Counted from the stretch's first letter, positions 1 to 6,209 are shown. The stretch: 11,877 nt of DNA from Gemmatimonadota bacterium (GCA_024638395.1 JAHEKK010000048.1:1-11877); one strand, 5' to 3'. Notes: a model not told the origin generated them from the sequence alone. Program-made: numbers and translations.

Positions 1-54
1 CAGCGCTTCGCCGGCTGCGTCCGGGCCACCTCTGGCCGGATAGGAGAGGGTTGG

Positions 55-582
55 ATGAAACGAATCCTGGTTTGGGGGCTCGCAGTGATCTTGCTCGCTG
101 TGGCCGTGGTGGTGGGTGTCGGCTCGTCCCTCCCGGTGAAGCACGTGGCGTCGGTACGGGCGGAGTACGGGGTGAGCCCTGCCGAGGTCTACCAAGCCAT
201 CTCCGACCATGCCCGGCATCCGGACTGGCGTCCGTCGGTGGATCGCATCGAGGAACTCCCGCCCAGGGACGGGAGACCTGCTTGGCAGGAGATCGCCAGC
301 AGCGGCCCCCTTCCCATGGAGCTCGTCGAGAGCGACCCGCCCCGGCGGATGGTGACGCGGATCCTGTCCGAAGGAATGCCTTTCGGAGGCACGTGGACCT
401 ACGAACTGACGCCGGTCGCTGCGGGGACACAGCTCACCATCACGGAGATGGGAGAGGTGTACAGCCCGGTGTTCCGGTTCGTGAGTCGCTTCATCATGGG
501 GCACTACGGCACCGCGACGACCTATCTCCAGGATCTGGGCCGCAAATTCGGGAAGGACGTGGCAGTGGAGGTGGTCCTGTAA
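55..582 (+). CDS. Membrane-anchored SRPBCC (START/polyketide-cyclase fold) protein
   Basis: A 175-residue protein. Residues 4-24 form one hydrophobic N-terminal helix after Met-Lys-Arg, so it is probably an inner-membrane anchor or an uncleaved signal. The rest reads as a single SRPBCC domain (about residues 32-172). It has the usual opening, in which a strand leads into SPAEVYQAISDHARHPDWRP (the helix and 'P-W' turn typical of the family), then a central PFGGTWTYELTP strand pair, TQLTITEMGEV, and a long C-terminal helix around GHYGTATTYLQDLGRKF. The family binds hydrophobic ligands in a deep cavity, and the ligand cannot be told from sequence. The start is ATG 55 because AGGAG at 42-46 lies eight bases upstream. 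It converges with the minus-strand gene ending at 668, and the 85-base gap shows no convincing T-rich terminator. The fold call is firm; the function is unknown. Confidence 0.85.
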   Translation: MKRILVWGLAVILLAVAVVVGVGSSLPVKHVASVRAEYGVSPAEVYQAISDHARHPDWRPSVDRIEELPPRDGRPAWQEIASSGPLPMELVESDPPRRMVTRILSEGMPFGGTWTYELTPVAAGTQLTITEMGEVYSPVFRFVSRFIMGHYGTATTYLQDLGRKFGKDVAVEVVL

Positions 583-667
583 GGAGGCACCTCGATGATC
601 TGATTCAGGACTCGTCGCCCGGCTCCGCACGAGCGAACAAGTCGGAGACCCCGCCCGGGGGAGCCTC

Positions 668-1027
668 CTACACGCTGGATCCCGGCGGCCCGACCTCGAC
701 GACGACAAAGACGCGAGCGTCTACCCTGGCTTCTCCCGCCGAGGCGGCCTCGAGAAACACGGCTGTAGACGGGAACCGGTCCCACGCGGAATCCTCCACG
801 CAGGCACGGTAGTCCGTTTCGGACCGCCACTGGAGGTACTGGACCAGTCGGGTGCCGTCATCGCTGAGGTGGAGCGCGCCACTGAGATAGCCCGGGTATG
901 AAGGGAACTGGTCAAGGCCCATACGGGCGTGGTGGCGGAGGGCCGGCATGAAATCCGTATCCGCGTCCACGGTGACGATGACCGTACAAACGTCATCTCT
1001 TCCAGTGGTGGGGCGCACCTCGATCAT
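668..1027 (-). CDS. Antibiotic biosynthesis monooxygenase (ABM)-fold protein
   Basis: A 119-residue protein that matches the dimeric alpha+beta-barrel ABM family. It has an N-terminal strand (VCTVIVTVDADTDF), a helix rich in His/Arg (residues about 27-38), then FPSYPGYLSGALHLSDDGTRLVQY and LQWRSETDYRACV, the family's 'exposure then D-G-T-R..Y..W' pattern. A C-terminal strand (RVFVVVEVG) follows. ABM proteins are usually small cofactor-free or heme-using oxygenases (quinol oxygenases, heme degraders), but many have no known reaction, and I see no residue set that picks one. The start is ATG at 1027, with GAGGA five bases upstream on the minus strand. It lies 27 bases downstream of the lipoprotein gene at 1055-1423 on the same strand, so the two are probably co-transcribed. 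Confidence 0.85.
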   Translation of the reverse strand: MIEVRPTTGRDDVCTVIVTVDADTDFMPALRHHARMGLDQFPSYPGYLSGALHLSDDGTRLVQYLQWRSETDYRACVEDSAWDRFPSTAVFLEAASAGEARVDARVFVVVEVGPPGSSV

Positions 1028-1054
1028 GAGAGTCCTCGCTGCCGCGTCCCCCGG

Positions 1055-1423
1055 CTACGGGCAGAACAGGGCGATGGCCTCTGAGTCGCGATCGGAGGTC
1101 GTGCCGAGGAGGGCCGATGCAACCCGCTCACCCGTCCCGGGGTCTTCCATGGTGCGAATCTCGACGGTATTGGCGCCCAGCTTACCCGCCTCCTCGCGGA
1201 ACTTGTTGTAGATGTCCGTTTCGTCGGTGAAGTCCTCGTCGCCGCTTGCGTGGAGAATGGCAACCCGTTCACAGCCCTCGGGCACCTCGTCTCCCGGAAG
1301 GAGGAGTTGAACCTGGGTCGTGGGGACAGGCGCGTTTGCCCGGTCCTGAAGGACGGTCTTATTCACGGTGACGCATCCGGTGGCGACGACCAGGATCACC
1401 AGGCCGGTGGCGGCTTGTTGCAT
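1055..1423 (-). CDS. Small lipoprotein resembling DUF4156
   Basis: A 122-residue predicted lipoprotein. A short hydrophobic stretch (residues 7-16, GLVILVVATG) is followed by Cys17, giving the lipobox-like A-T-G-C. The n-region (MQQAAT) has no Lys or Arg, which is unusual. The mature part has a cysteine followed by a strand (GCERVAILHASG, Cys51), then a helix ending in the KFREEAGKLGANTVEI signature, and finally Cys121. The 'AxxLGANxV' pattern after an early Cys resembles the DUF4156/RcsF-like family of small periplasmic lipoproteins; I call this by resemblance only. Cys51 and Cys121 could form a disulfide. The start is ATG 1423, preceded by AAAGG with a seven-base spacer. The reading frame stays open far upstream (to about 2506), but that part runs antisense to two better-supported genes. 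It is the first gene of a likely two-gene unit with the ABM gene. Confidence 0.75.
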   Translation of the reverse strand: MQQAATGLVILVVATGCVTVNKTVLQDRANAPVPTTQVQLLLPGDEVPEGCERVAILHASGDEDFTDETDIYNKFREEAGKLGANTVEIRTMEDPGTGERVASALLGTTSDRDSEAIALFCP

Positions 1424-1699
1424 GATGTGGCCTTTCTCTGGTGTATCGGGACCGGATCCGGGAGCCTTGGGACCTGACGGCAGCCGCCGGCCACGTCCGA
1501 AATGTACGCGCAAACGCAAGCCCGGTCGCGGTTGCAGGCTCCTCGGCCTCGGCCATCCCCGCCGGTCGGTTACCGAGGCCCAGACGTGAGCCAGTCCGGT
1601 GGGACCGGACCCAGTGGCGTTCTGGGCGCAGGTGTCATTTCTCCACTCGTGAGAACGTTCCTGGACGAGGGAGCGAAGTTCGTAGCCGGAGGTCGAACC
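1424..1699. promoter_or_regulatory. Divergent intergenic region with several inverted repeats
   Basis: This gap of about 276 bases separates a minus-strand lipoprotein from a plus-strand lipoprotein, so it must hold both promoters. Visible dyads are: CCGGATCCGG at 1452-1461 (perfect 10-base palindrome, about 29 bases upstream of the minus-strand ATG); GGCCTCGG at 1545-1552 pairing with CCGAGGCC at 1573-1580; TCGGT-T-ACCGA at 1566-1576 nested in that loop; GTCCGGT at 1594-1600 pairing with ACCGGAC at 1604-1610 across a three-base loop; TTCTC/GAGAA at 1639-1655; and GAACGTTC at 1653-1660. CCTCGG is also tandemly repeated at 1541-1552. I see no clear -35/-10 pair. These could be operators or leader hairpins. 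In GC-rich DNA some are expected by chance. Confidence 0.45.
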
Positions 1700-2095
1700 A
1701 TGAGGAAAACCAGCATCCGCGCGCCGTTCGTGGTCGTCGCTTCGATCCTTGCGATCGCCGCTTGCGGGACTGACGACCTGTTGGGCCCGGGAGCCCTTCA
1801 GGGCATCGAGGGGCTGGTGTTGATCGGGCCACAATGCCCCGTCCAGACCCTCGAAGATCCCTGCCCGGACCTGCCCTACGAGGCAGTTATCGACATCCAG
1901 AACCGCGATGGCGACGTGGTTGTTCGGGCACGCTCCGGCGAAGATGGAACGTTCCGGGTAGGCCTTCGCCCGGGGGTCTACACCCTGGTGCCGCTGTCGG
2001 GGAATCCGTTTCCGGCGGCCCAGGCCCAGGACGTGGAGGTGCTCAGGGGCGAGTACGCCGAGGTAACCATCTCCTTCGACACGGGCATCCGGTAG
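1700..2095 (+). CDS. Lipoprotein with carboxypeptidase-regulatory-like domain
   Basis: A 131-residue predicted lipoprotein. Met-Arg-Lys is followed by a hydrophobic core (FVVVASILAIAA) and Cys22 in a good lipobox (I-A-A-C). The mature region is one short beta-sandwich: GIEGLVLIGPQCPVQTLEDP, CPDLPYEAVIDIQNRDGDVV, then SGEDGTFRVGLRPGVYTLVPLSG, which is the 'G.F...L.PG.Y.l.P' signature of carboxypeptidase-regulatory-like / Cna-B-type domains. Such domains are structural or binding modules, not enzymes. The conserved CPV and PCPD cysteines (Cys47, Cys55) suit an oxidised periplasmic or surface location. The start is ATG 1700, with GGAGGT six bases upstream; an upstream extension in frame to 1502 has no good ribosome site and would bury the signal peptide. 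The gene ends 66 bases before the CNNM gene and could be read into that operon. Confidence 0.8.
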   Translation: MRKTSIRAPFVVVASILAIAACGTDDLLGPGALQGIEGLVLIGPQCPVQTLEDPCPDLPYEAVIDIQNRDGDVVVRARSGEDGTFRVGLRPGVYTLVPLSGNPFPAAQAQDVEVLRGEYAEVTISFDTGIR

Positions 2096-2140
2096 CAATT
2101 CCCGTCGGTGCTGGGCCGCGCCATCCATGCTAGGTTGTTC

Positions 2141-2161
2141 CCTCCCTGCAAGGAGGTGGCT
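2141..2161 (+). promoter_or_regulatory. Ribosome binding site inside a possible SD-masking hairpin
   Basis: AAGGAGGT at 2150-2157 is a near-perfect Shine-Dalgarno sequence five bases from the TTG start at 2162, and it decides the start of the CNNM gene. CCTCC at 2141-2145 is exactly complementary to GGAGG at 2152-2156 across a six-base loop, so the SD could be hidden in a small GC-rich hairpin. Only five pairs form. Regulation is inferred, not shown. Confidence 0.5.
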
Positions 2162-3196
2162 TTGCTGGCCCTCGCGCTGTCCGTCGCCGCGGTTCTGTTG
2201 ATCTCCGCGTTCTGCTCCCTGAGCGAGGCGTCGATCTATGCGGTTCGACGCCCCTACATTCGTGGCTTGGTTTCGGGAGGGCATCCCGCAGGTCCGGCTT
2301 TGGAGCACTTCAAGGAGAACATGGACCAGCCCATCGCGGCCATTCTGGTGGTGAACACGGTCGCCAATACCGCGGGGGCTGCCATCGCCGGGGCCCAGGC
2401 GGCAGCCCTGTTCGGCCAGAGCGCCCTGCTCTGGTTCTCTGCGTTCTTCACCCTCGGCGTGCTCTTCTTTTCGGAGATCATACCCAAGGTTCTGGGGGTC
2501 GTGCACAACCGTCCGATCGCGAGAGTGGTGGCCCTACCGTGGAGCTTTCTGGTCGTGGCGCTGAGGCCGGTCACCTTCCTGGTGGGACGCCTGTCCCGGT
2601 GGCTCAAGCCGAACGCGCCCTCCCTCGCGGCTCCCGAAGACGAGGTCCGCGAGCTGGCCAAGCTGAGCGCTGAAGAGGGGAGCATTCTCCCTCTGGAGGC
2701 ATCGCTGGTGGCGAACGTCCTCAACCTGGACGATATCTGCGCCCGCGATATCATGACGCCGCGGCGGGTCGTGTTTCGATTGAGTGGTGAGACCCGCCTC
2801 GATCAGCTGCGTGACAAGGTGGGAAACTGGCAGTTCTCCCGGATTCCCGTACACGCCGAAGACGACTCGGAGAAATGGACCGGCCTCGTCCGCGCGACGG
2901 ACGTGCTCGTCGCCCTTGCCGAGGGGCGCAGCTCGACCCGACTCAAGGATCTGGCTGCACCCCTCAACTTCGTGCCCGAGGGTCTTCCGGGGCATGAGTT
3001 GCTGGAGGGATTCCTCCGGACCCGGACCCATCTGTTCGCCGTGGTGGATGAATTCGGCGGTATTGCCGGCGTGATCACCCTCGAGGACGTGATCGAGTCT
3101 CTCCTCGGACAGGAGATCGTCGACGAAGTGGATCGGACGGAAGACCTCCGTGAGCACGCCAGACGGAGATATGGGAGTAGGCGGACCGATGGCTGA
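2162..3196 (+). CDS. CNNM/DUF21 membrane protein with CBS pair (CorC/HlyC superfamily)
   Basis: A 344-residue protein with two parts. Residues 1-145 are a CNNM (DUF21) transmembrane domain: segments at about 2-20, 57-80, 86-110 and 116-142, with the family motifs SEASIYAVRR (21-30), NTVANT (65-70) and SEIIPK (104-109). Residues about 192-330 are a CBS pair: ARDIMTPRR opens CBS1, and HLFAVVDEFGGIAGVITLEDVIESLLGQEIVDE closes CBS2. The family includes bacterial CorC-type Mg2+ efflux proteins, and CBS pairs bind adenine nucleotides. The usual C-terminal CorC_HlyC domain is absent: the protein stops about 15 residues after CBS2. TTG 2162 is chosen because a strong SD lies just upstream and the protein then begins directly with TM1; GTG 2108 has no such support. 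The 3' end overlaps the protease gene. The family call is firm, the transported ion inferred. Confidence 0.88.
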   Translation: MLALALSVAAVLLISAFCSLSEASIYAVRRPYIRGLVSGGHPAGPALEHFKENMDQPIAAILVVNTVANTAGAAIAGAQAAALFGQSALLWFSAFFTLGVLFFSEIIPKVLGVVHNRPIARVVALPWSFLVVALRPVTFLVGRLSRWLKPNAPSLAAPEDEVRELAKLSAEEGSILPLEASLVANVLNLDDICARDIMTPRRVVFRLSGETRLDQLRDKVGNWQFSRIPVHAEDDSEKWTGLVRATDVLVALAEGRSSTRLKDLAAPLNFVPEGLPGHELLEGFLRTRTHLFAVVDEFGGIAGVITLEDVIESLLGQEIVDEVDRTEDLREHARRRYGSRRTDG

Positions 3197-3749
3197 GGCC
3201 CGCCAGGCTCCCCCGAAGAAGAAGCCCGCGAAGTCCGGGAAGACACCCGGGCGAAGTCGTGCCACGAGCAAGGCCCGCCGGCCGGCTCTCGGGTGGAAGG
3301 AATGGGTTTCCTTCCCTGGCCTCGGTATCGATGGGATTCGGAGCAAAGTCGACACCGGTGCCCGAACCTCGGCGCTCCACGCAACCGACCTGGAGGAGGA
3401 AATCGACGACGACGGGACGGCAGTCGTGCGGTTCAAGGTTCCCTGCGAGCGCCGACCTCGTCGGAAGCCCGTCACGGTGACCCTCCCGGTGATCGACAGG
3501 CGTTTCGTGCGGGACTCGAGTGGCCGCGAGGAGCTTCGCCCGGTCGTGGTCACCGAAGTAGAGGTGTGCGGACAGCGGTGGGAGATCGAGATCACACTGA
3601 CCCGAAGGGATGACATGGAGTTCAACATGTTGCTAGGCAGACGGGGGATCAGGCGACGTTTCGTAGTCGATCCCGGTAGGGCGTACCTGGGGGGTGACCC
3701 ACCGCGTTCGAAGGGTCGAGGACGGCGAAGCTCGGAGGACGGATCATGA
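3189..3749 (+). CDS. Retropepsin-like 'ATP-dependent zinc protease' (RimB type)
   Basis: A 186-residue protein of the single-domain aspartic-protease-like family often annotated 'ATP-dependent zinc protease', found beside rimK in many bacteria. Visible are the active-site motif KVDTGARTSALHA (Asp56-Thr-Gly-Ala), strand pairs through RFKVPCERR and KPVTVTLPVIDRRFV, and the closing signature MEFNMLLGRRGI (143-154), equivalent to the usual 'M.yPMLLGR'. The first 33 residues are a Lys/Arg-rich, low-complexity tail that could bind nucleic acid or ribosomes (inference). In Pseudomonas, RimB acts with RimK in controlling S6 glutamylation; the target here is unknown. ATG 3189 overlaps the upstream stop (ATGGCTGA), and AGGCGG lies four bases before it. 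GTG 3150, with GGAAG six bases upstream, and ATG 3171 are in-frame alternatives. The 3' end overlaps rimK by ATGA. Confidence 0.87.
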   Translation: MAEARQAPPKKKPAKSGKTPGRSRATSKARRPALGWKEWVSFPGLGIDGIRSKVDTGARTSALHATDLEEEIDDDGTAVVRFKVPCERRPRRKPVTVTLPVIDRRFVRDSSGREELRPVVVTEVEVCGQRWEIEITLTRRDDMEFNMLLGRRGIRRRFVVDPGRAYLGGDPPRSKGRGRRSSEDGS

Positions 3750-4969
3750 AGCTCGGAATTCTGTCGACCGGACCCGGTCTATACAGCACACGTCGCCTCG
3801 TTGAAGCCGCGGAGCAGCGGGAACACGACGTGGAAGTTCTGAATACGCTCAAGTTCTCCATGGAGCTGCAACACGGGACGCCTGCCCTCCACTACGGCGG
3901 CAAACCCCTGGGTGAGTATGACGCGGTGCTTCCCCGCATCGGAGCGTCCATTACGCCCTTTGGAACGGCGGTGGTGCGTCAGTTCGAACAATTGGACGTT
4001 TACACCCCCAATTCATCCAACGGTATCGCCAACTCCCGAGACAAGCTCCGGGCGCTACAGATGCTCAGCCGGCACGACGTTGGCATTCCCCACACCGTCT
4101 TCGTTCGTCGTAAGGAAGACGTCATCCCGGCCATCGAACGGATCGGTGGCGCCCCCGTAATCATCAAGCTGCTCGAGGGTACCCAGGGCGTGGGCGTCAT
4201 CCTGGCCGATAGCGTCAAGGTCGCCGAGTCCATCATCGAGACGCTCCACAGCGCGAAACAGAGCGTGCTGATCCAACGGTTCGTCAGTGAGAGCGCGGGG
4301 AAAGACCTACGGGCATTCGTTGTAGGCGACCGGGTCGTTGCGGCCATGCGAAGGGTCGCCAAGGCCGGTGAGTTTCGCAGCAACGTGCACCGGGGCGGAC
4401 TCGCCGAGCCCGTCGACCTCGACGACGCTCAACGGCGTACCGCCGTCAGCGCCGCGCAGATCCTCGGCCTTCGGGTGGCGGGTGTGGACATGTTGGAGGG
4501 GCGGGACGGCCCGCAGGTGATGGAGGTGAACTCCTCGCCGGGGCTGGAGGGAATCGAAGGTTCGACGCAACTGGACGTTGCGGGAGCCATCGTGGACTAC
4601 ATGACGGGGCAGGTTTCCTTCCCCGAGGTCGACATCCGTCAGAAGATGACCGTAAGCGCCAGCTATGGGGTCGTGGAAGTGGGGATCCTCGAGGGGTCGC
4701 GACTGGTGGGGATGTCCATCGAGGAGTCTCGCCTCAGGGACAAAGACATCGTGGTCCTCACGCTGACTCGCGGCACCACGGTGATTTCGAACCCGAAGAG
4801 CAGCAGGGTCCTGGAGCCCCACGATCGTCTGCTCTGCTACGGCCGGCTCGATCAGATGCGCGATCTGGTCCCGGCGCGCCAGGGACGTCGCCGGCACCCG
4901 GCCCTCGACCCCCTGCATACGGAGATCCAGGGAGACGGTAAGCTGGCGAATGCCCACCAGGAGGCGTAA
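3746..4969 (+). CDS. rimK: RimK alpha-L-glutamate ligase with C-terminal RCK_C (TrkA-C) domain
   Basis: A 407-residue protein. Residues 1-295 align from memory without gaps at the key sites to E. coli RimK (300 residues), which adds glutamates to the C-terminus of ribosomal protein S6. Shared stretches include ILSTGPGLYSTRRL, PRIGASIT, RDKLRALQ, KLLEGTQGVGV, FRSNVHRGG and VMEVNSSPGLEGIE. The ATP-grasp residues Lys100 and Lys141 and the metal ligands Asp248, Glu260 and Asn262 are all present, so it should be active. Residues about 305-375 are an added RCK_C/TrkA-C domain (VEVGILEGSRLVGMSIEESR...LEPHDRLLCYG), a ligand-binding module normally found in K+ channels and transporters. A basic tail follows. 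ATG 3746 overlaps the protease stop (ATGA), and the 3' end overlaps the hydrolase gene by 20 bases, so translation is probably coupled. The true acceptor may not be S6. Confidence 0.93.
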   Translation: MKLGILSTGPGLYSTRRLVEAAEQREHDVEVLNTLKFSMELQHGTPALHYGGKPLGEYDAVLPRIGASITPFGTAVVRQFEQLDVYTPNSSNGIANSRDKLRALQMLSRHDVGIPHTVFVRRKEDVIPAIERIGGAPVIIKLLEGTQGVGVILADSVKVAESIIETLHSAKQSVLIQRFVSESAGKDLRAFVVGDRVVAAMRRVAKAGEFRSNVHRGGLAEPVDLDDAQRRTAVSAAQILGLRVAGVDMLEGRDGPQVMEVNSSPGLEGIEGSTQLDVAGAIVDYMTGQVSFPEVDIRQKMTVSASYGVVEVGILEGSRLVGMSIEESRLRDKDIVVLTLTRGTTVISNPKSSRVLEPHDRLLCYGRLDQMRDLVPARQGRRRHPALDPLHTEIQGDGKLANAHQEA

Positions 4970-6029
4970 GCACGCGGGCTCCTGGCGGGGTCGTCGGGTA
5001 GCCCCGGGCGCCCGCGCGAACCTGGCCATCACGGTGAGCCGGAGCTATGCCGGAGCGCCCATCAAGCTGCCCGTTCATGTGTGGCGTGGGAAGAAGAAGG
5101 GCCCGACGGTTTTCATCACCGCGGGGGTGCATGGAGACGAGCTCAACGGGACGGGGGTGATTCGTGAGCTCATTCTCGATCCACCCTTCAAGCTCGCCGC
5201 CGGAAGCCTCATCCTGGTTCCTGTGCTCAACATCCTGGCCTTCGACCGTCTATCCAGATATTCGCCGGACCGCCGCGATCTGAACCGGTGCTTTCCGGGG
5301 CTGAGCCGCGGTAGTCTCACCAGTCGGCTCGCCCGGGCCGTCCAGGACAACATCGTGGCGCGGTCCGACTACGGAATCGACCTCCATACCGCGGCCGCGC
5401 GGCGCACGAACTTCCCCAACGTGCGGGCCGACATGGACGACCCTGAGACAGCGAAACTGGCGGAGCTCTTCGGTGGAGAAATGATCATCGACACCAAGGG
5501 CCCTTCGGGAACGCTCCGGAGGGAAGCTGGGGAATCGGGGTGCCCCACGATCGTCCTTGAAGCGGGCGAAGTCTGGAAGGTGGAGCCGGCGGTGGTGGAG
5601 TACACGCTCCACGGGATAGAGAGTGTACTGGCCGGGCTGGGGATGATCGAAGGCAAGATCCGAAAGCCGCCCTTCAGAGTCGTCGCCGAGGAGAGGAAGT
5701 GGATCCGGGCCACGGCCGGAGGCTTTCTCCAGTTTCACGTTCGGCCCGGGGACATGGTGCAGAAGGACGCCCCGCTGGCCACCAACACGAGTCTGGTAGG
5801 AGAAATCCACAACGTCCTCACTTCACCCGACGACGCCATCGTCCTGGGAATGACCACCCTGCCCGCGGTCCTCCCGGGCGACCCGGTCTGCCACCTGGCG
5901 TTCCCCTCCCGCGGAACCTTCAAGCGGGCGGAGCGGGCTCTCGGAAAGCTGTCGGACAGCCACGTGCTGGTCCGGCTGCACGAGGACCTCGGGAGCAGCG
6001 TGCTCGTGTCGGAGAAGGACCCGGAGTAG
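4950..6029 (+). CDS. Succinylglutamate desuccinylase/aspartoacylase-family zinc hydrolase
   Basis: A 359-residue M14-like amidohydrolase. Zinc ligands are visible as His61 and Glu64 (GVHGDELNG) and His146 (DLHTAA). Asn112-Arg113 in DRRDLNRCFPG fit the substrate-carboxylate site, and Glu204 in VLEAGE is the likely catalytic base. Residues about 250-320 (GGFLQFHVRPGDMVQKDAPLA...VGE) form the small C-terminal beta domain of the family. Members cleave N-acyl amino acids (succinylglutamate, N-acetylaspartate). This subgroup, beside rimK and the RimB-type protease, has no settled substrate; a glutamate-containing amide is a reasonable guess. ATG 4950 is kept because the N-terminal VAPGARANLAITVSRSY matches the normal family start. 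No good SD is visible, and the start lies 20 bases inside rimK, so coupling is likely. A hairpin-T terminator follows at 6078. Confidence 0.88.
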   Translation: MPTRRRKHAGSWRGRRVAPGARANLAITVSRSYAGAPIKLPVHVWRGKKKGPTVFITAGVHGDELNGTGVIRELILDPPFKLAAGSLILVPVLNILAFDRLSRYSPDRRDLNRCFPGLSRGSLTSRLARAVQDNIVARSDYGIDLHTAAARRTNFPNVRADMDDPETAKLAELFGGEMIIDTKGPSGTLRREAGESGCPTIVLEAGEVWKVEPAVVEYTLHGIESVLAGLGMIEGKIRKPPFRVVAEERKWIRATAGGFLQFHVRPGDMVQKDAPLATNTSLVGEIHNVLTSPDDAIVLGMTTLPAVLPGDPVCHLAFPSRGTFKRAERALGKLSDSHVLVRLHEDLGSSVLVSEKDPE

Positions 6030-6077
6030 ATGGTCTTCGGGGCGGGGGCCGCGGCACCGTCTTCCGCATGGGAGACG

Positions 6078-6105
6078 TGACCACGGGTCTTGCCCTGGTC
6101 ATTTT
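6078..6105 (+). terminator. Probable intrinsic terminator after the rimK operon
   Basis: TGACCA (6078-6083) and GGG (6085-6087) pair with CCC (6093-6095) and TGGTCA (6096-6101). This gives a nine-pair stem with one bulged C and a TCTTG loop, followed directly by TTTT (6102-6105). It lies 49 bases after the hydrolase stop. The T tract is short, so efficiency may be modest. Confidence 0.5.
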
Positions 6106-6196
6106 CCGGAGGCGGTGCGCTCCTGCCGGGGGTTCAGCCGGTCTTGAGCTGCGGGCTTACGAAGCCGATCCCATAGATAGGAGATCACGTCCCCGT

Positions 6197-6209
6197 CGCA
6201 CCGGGTGCG
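6197..6209. promoter_or_regulatory. 13-base palindrome upstream of the DUF1207 gene
   Basis: CGCACC-G-GGTGCG is a perfect odd palindrome, ending 32 bases before the ATG at 6241. GGTGCGC recurs at 6114-6120. It could be an operator or a leader hairpin. No convincing -35/-10 pair was found in 6106-6240, only a TAGATA at 6174-6179 with no partner. Confidence 0.3.

Noticed and set aside
21..39. CCGGGCCA/TGGCCGG hairpin as a terminator of an upstream gene
   Set aside because: It has a bulge, no T tract follows, and it runs straight into the ribosome site of the first gene. The upstream gene is not in the window.
583..667. Bidirectional terminator between the convergent SRPBCC and ABM genes
   Set aside because: Several short GC arms can pair (for example GGCTCC 621-626 with GGAGCC 660-665, or AGGAGGC 582-588 with GCCTCCT 663-669), but they compete with each other and no T run follows on either strand.
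51..812. 253-residue plus-strand frame beginning TTG at 51
   Set aside because: It is out of frame with the SRPBCC gene over the same DNA and its translation is Arg/Gly/Pro-rich with no domain, typical of a GC-rich shadow frame.
1653..1660. GAACGTTC as a LexA (SOS) box
   Set aside because: Known boxes of this type have a spacer between GAAC and GTTC. Here the halves touch, and the neighbouring gene is not an SOS gene.
1424..2506. Long minus-strand open frame extending the DUF4156-like lipoprotein to 483 residues
   Set aside because: The upstream part is antisense to the better-supported lipoprotein and CNNM genes, is low-complexity Arg/Gly/Pro-rich, and would bury the lipoprotein signal. 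The good start is ATG 1423.
2534..3628. 364-residue minus-strand open frame
   Set aside because: It lies antisense to the CNNM and protease genes, both of which have clear family motifs. No motif or ribosome site is seen in this frame.
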